DNA from: Bacteroidales bacterium
GTDB lineage: Bacteria > Bacteroidota > Bacteroidia > Bacteroidales > UBA932
Assembly (NCBI GenBank): GCA_017429885.1
Contig: JAFROA010000257.1
Span: 1 to 7,058 of the forward strand
Reading direction: 5' to 3'
DNA length: 7,058 nt
In this document: positions 5,030 through 7,058 of the stretch, one piece after another
Layout: the number at the start of each line of letters is the position of its first letter
Position numbering within the stretch: position 1 is the first letter of the stretch
The notes under the pieces: model-generated
The model's database searches: none
The model's input: the letters and a program-made list of their open reading frames with translations, nothing else
What the model was told of the DNA's origin: nothing
Position numbers and translations under genes: made by a program

Positions 5030-7058
5030 TTACTTGACAATATTCATTTCCTTGAGAAGATACCCGGCGCCGCCGAACTTATCCATCAGGAAGAGGACGT
5101 AACGGATATCGACACAGATGCATCTCTGGAGATCAGGCTCGAACATCACGTCGCTGGACATGCTCTCCCAGTTTCCGTCGAAAGCGAGACCGATAAGCTC
5201 ACCGTCCGCATTGAGGACAGGACTTCCGGAGTTACCGCCAGTGATGTCGTTGTTCGTAAGGAAGCAGACCGGCAGGTTACCGTCAGCCATGGCGTACTGG
5301 CCATAATCCTTGGAGTTGTAAAGCTCCTTGAGTTTGCTGGGGACGATGAACTCGTAGTTGTCAGGATCCTCTTTCTCCATGACTCCCTTTAGGGTGGTGT
5401 AGTAGTTATACATGAGGGCGTCCTTCGGGGAATAAGGCAACACGCTTCCGTAGGTGAGCCTCATGGTGAAGTTGGCGTCCGGATAAGTCGCCTTGCCCTT
5501 CTGCCACTCAAGCAATCCGGCGGTGAAGGCCTTGGAGCCTTCCCTGATGTCGTCAGAACCGGCTGAGTTTCCAGCGGGTCTGCGTCCGCCCATTCCGCCG
5601 TTGAGTCCCATCTTGGCATAGGTCATGAGTATGGTGTTCATGAGCTGGTTCGCGGGGTCTTTCTTGATGGCTCCGAATCCATTCTCCGCGACAGCGGCCT
5701 TCAGTTTATCGGCCGATGTGAAGATGGTGTTGTCGTAGAGGTTGTTGACATAAGCGTCTATGTCAAGATCTTTGAAACTGCCGAGTCCGTCGAGGTAATA
5801 CTCAGGCTTGGCTTTCTCCCTATAGTACTTCAGGAGGGCTGCCGCCTCCTCCCTGTCGAGGGGCTCGTAGTAGTCCTGATACCTCTTCGCGAGTGACGCG
5901 ATAGCGGCTTCAAGGGCGGCGGTTGAGTCCTGGCCATCCCTTAATCCCCTGGCCATGCCATTCTGGACGCCACTTGAGAATCCGAGAAGCTCGATATTCG
6001 CTACAGTCTCACCGATTAGCTGCATGTCAAGAGCTGTCGTGTTGGCCTCGACGCCGTTCTTGATCTTCTCAAGGGCATCTCCGTATTTGGCCTGACGCTT
6101 CTTGTTCTTGCCGACCCATTTCATGAAGTCAGCCTCTTTCTGCTGCTCTTTCTCAATGATACCGAGGTTCTTGAAAGCGAGCCTCTCACCCTGCCATTTC
6201 TTCCAACCATTGGCGCTGCCGGCGTACTTGCTGGCATATTTAAGGCGTATGGAAGGATCAGACTCCATCCATTTCCACATAATATCCTGCCTGAGAGTCC
6301 TGGCGTCGATTGAGACAGCCTGGCGGTCGAGCATGGCTTTTAGCTGAGCCTCAGTCTGGAACCTCTGGGTGCTTCCGGGATATCCCATGATCATGGCGTA
6401 GTCGCCCTGCTGGACACCCTTGAGGGAAACCTTCAATGACTGGGCGGGAACGTAAGGCTTGTTGGAGGGAGAGTAGGCGGCGGGCTCGTTATCGGCTCCC
6501 GCATATACCCTGAACATCGAGAAGTCACCGGTGTGGCGTGGCCACATCCAGTTGTCGGTCTCACCTCCGAATTTACCGATGGATGCCGGAGGAGCTCCGA
6601 CAAAACGGACATCCGTGTAGACTTTATAGACAATCAAGTACCAGAAGTTCTCATTGTAGAAGGATGTCACCTGCACCCTGCAGTTAGGGTTGTTTTCCTG
6701 AGCCGCCTGCTGGAGAGCCTGCCTCTTGGCGTTCTGATCCTCAGCCTTGTTGATGGCGTCAGTGACATCAGTCATACTCACGAGATAAGTCACAGAAAGG
6801 CCCGGAGCCGGAATCTCCTGCTCCCTGCTCATGGCCCAATAACCGTTCTCAAGGTAGTTGTGCTCATCGGTTGAAAGAGCCTGGATGGTGCCGTAACCGC
6901 AGTGGTGGTTGGTTACAACAAGACCCTGGTCTGAGATCATCTCTCCGGTGCATCCGCCTCCGAAGATCACGATAGCGTCTTTCAGCGAGGAATGGTTGAC
7001 ACTGTAGATTTGTTCCGGGGTCAACCTGCAGCCAAGATCCTTCATGGCTCCGGCGTTA
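5030..7058 (-). CDS. S46-family dipeptidyl-peptidase, DPP7-like, N-terminus cut by window edge
   Basis: S46 peptidases release dipeptides from peptide N-termini in the periplasm, feeding amino-acid-fermenting Bacteroidota. Numbering from the Met at 7045, the protein has LTNHHCGYG-like TNHHCGYG (45-52, catalytic His), TDNWMWPRHTGDFS (163-176, catalytic Asp probably Asp174) and TGGNSGSPV (602-610, nucleophile Ser606), so the chymotrypsin-like triad is intact. A helical domain lies between about 190 and 560. The residue that sets P1 preference is Gly in DPP7 and Arg in DPP11; here AFDGNWE has Gly624, which predicts the DPP7 class that prefers hydrophobic P1 residues. The frame stays open from 7045 to the edge (codons for NAGA), and family members have about 40 more residues with a signal peptide and a GMW motif before this point. 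The Met at 7045 is therefore internal and the true start is outside the window. A Gly-rich loop (483-498) is a local feature. The stop is directly followed by the mrp ATG. Confidence 0.94.
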   Translation of the reverse strand, partial: NAGAMKDLGCRLTPEQIYSVNHSSLKDAIVIFGGGCTGEMISDQGLVVTNHHCGYGTIQALSTDEHNYLENGYWAMSREQEIPAPGLSVTYLVSMTDVTDAINKAEDQNAKRQALQQAAQENNPNCRVQVTSFYNENFWYLIVYKVYTDVRFVGAPPASIGKFGGETDNWMWPRHTGDFSMFRVYAGADNEPAAYSPSNKPYVPAQSLKVSLKGVQQGDYAMIMGYPGSTQRFQTEAQLKAMLDRQAVSIDARTLRQDIMWKWMESDPSIRLKYASKYAGSANGWKKWQGERLAFKNLGIIEKEQQKEADFMKWVGKNKKRQAKYGDALEKIKNGVEANTTALDMQLIGETVANIELLGFSSGVQNGMARGLRDGQDSTAALEAAIASLAKRYQDYYEPLDREEAAALLKYYREKAKPEYYLDGLGSFKDLDIDAYVNNLYDNTIFTSADKLKAAVAENGFGAIKKDPANQLMNTILMTYAKMGLNGGMGGRRPAGNSAGSDDIREGSKAFTAGLLEWQKGKATYPDANFTMRLTYGSVLPYSPKDALMYNYYTTLKGVMEKEDPDNYEFIVPSKLKELYNSKDYGQYAMADGNLPVCFLTNNDITGGNSGSPVLNADGELIGLAFDGNWESMSSDVMFEPDLQRCICVDIRYVLFLMDKFGGAGYLLKEMNIVK

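Noticed and set aside
4340..5392. A 350-codon open frame on the + strand opposite mrp and the peptidase 3' end.
   Set aside because: It crosses two well-supported genes on the other strand, shows no family motif, and is a typical shadow frame of codon-biased genes.
7043..7045. Met at 7045 as the start of the S46 peptidase.
   Set aside because: The frame remains open to the window edge, there is no signal peptide after this Met, and family members have about 40 more residues before the LTPEQIYSVNHSSL segment.

Overview
The window looks like chromosomal DNA from a Bacteroidota member, most likely an uncultured Bacteroidales. The evidence is the combination of an S46-family dipeptidyl-peptidase, a DUF4923-type lipoprotein, a YfhO-type membrane protein and a Bacteroidota-style Mrp ATPase that lacks the CxxC motif. 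Base composition is balanced to slightly GC-rich, closer to Alistipes or rumen/gut RC9-like lineages than to Bacteroides. This placement is inferred from protein families, not from a marker gene.

Left part (1-3945, all + strand, gaps of 25 bp or less): the 3' end of a yfhO-like gene overlaps wecC (UDP-ManNAc 6-dehydrogenase) by 4 nt. Next come wecB (UDP-GlcNAc 2-epimerase), a 98-residue charged helical protein with one textbook EF-hand loop, and a DUF4923-like lipoprotein. WecB and WecC act in sequence: UDP-GlcNAc to UDP-ManNAc to UDP-ManNAcA, a nucleotide sugar for surface polysaccharide. YfhO-family proteins are linked to glycosylation of cell-envelope polymers, so the first three genes form a surface-glycan unit. 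The last two look like envelope accessory proteins carried on the same transcript.

Right part (3965-7058, - strand): a DPP7-type S46 peptidase, whose N-terminus lies beyond the right edge, is followed with no spacer by mrp, a P-loop ATPase of iron-sulfur cluster assembly. The two transcription units converge across 19 bp at 3946-3964, where I see no convincing terminator.

The most unusual feature is that two adjacent genes are each broken by one in-frame stop, with the protein family continuing in the same frame on both sides: TAG at 104-106 in yfhO and TGA at 1246-1248 in wecC. Both fit G-to-T/C-to-A changes. Real decay of a glycan locus, phase-type loss of function, and sequence error are all possible. 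I see no mobile element, CRISPR array, tRNA or rRNA, and no clearly new multi-gene system. The least described items are the EF-hand/11-mer-repeat protein with its lipoprotein partner, and a 21-bp GC-rich tandem repeat in yfhO.
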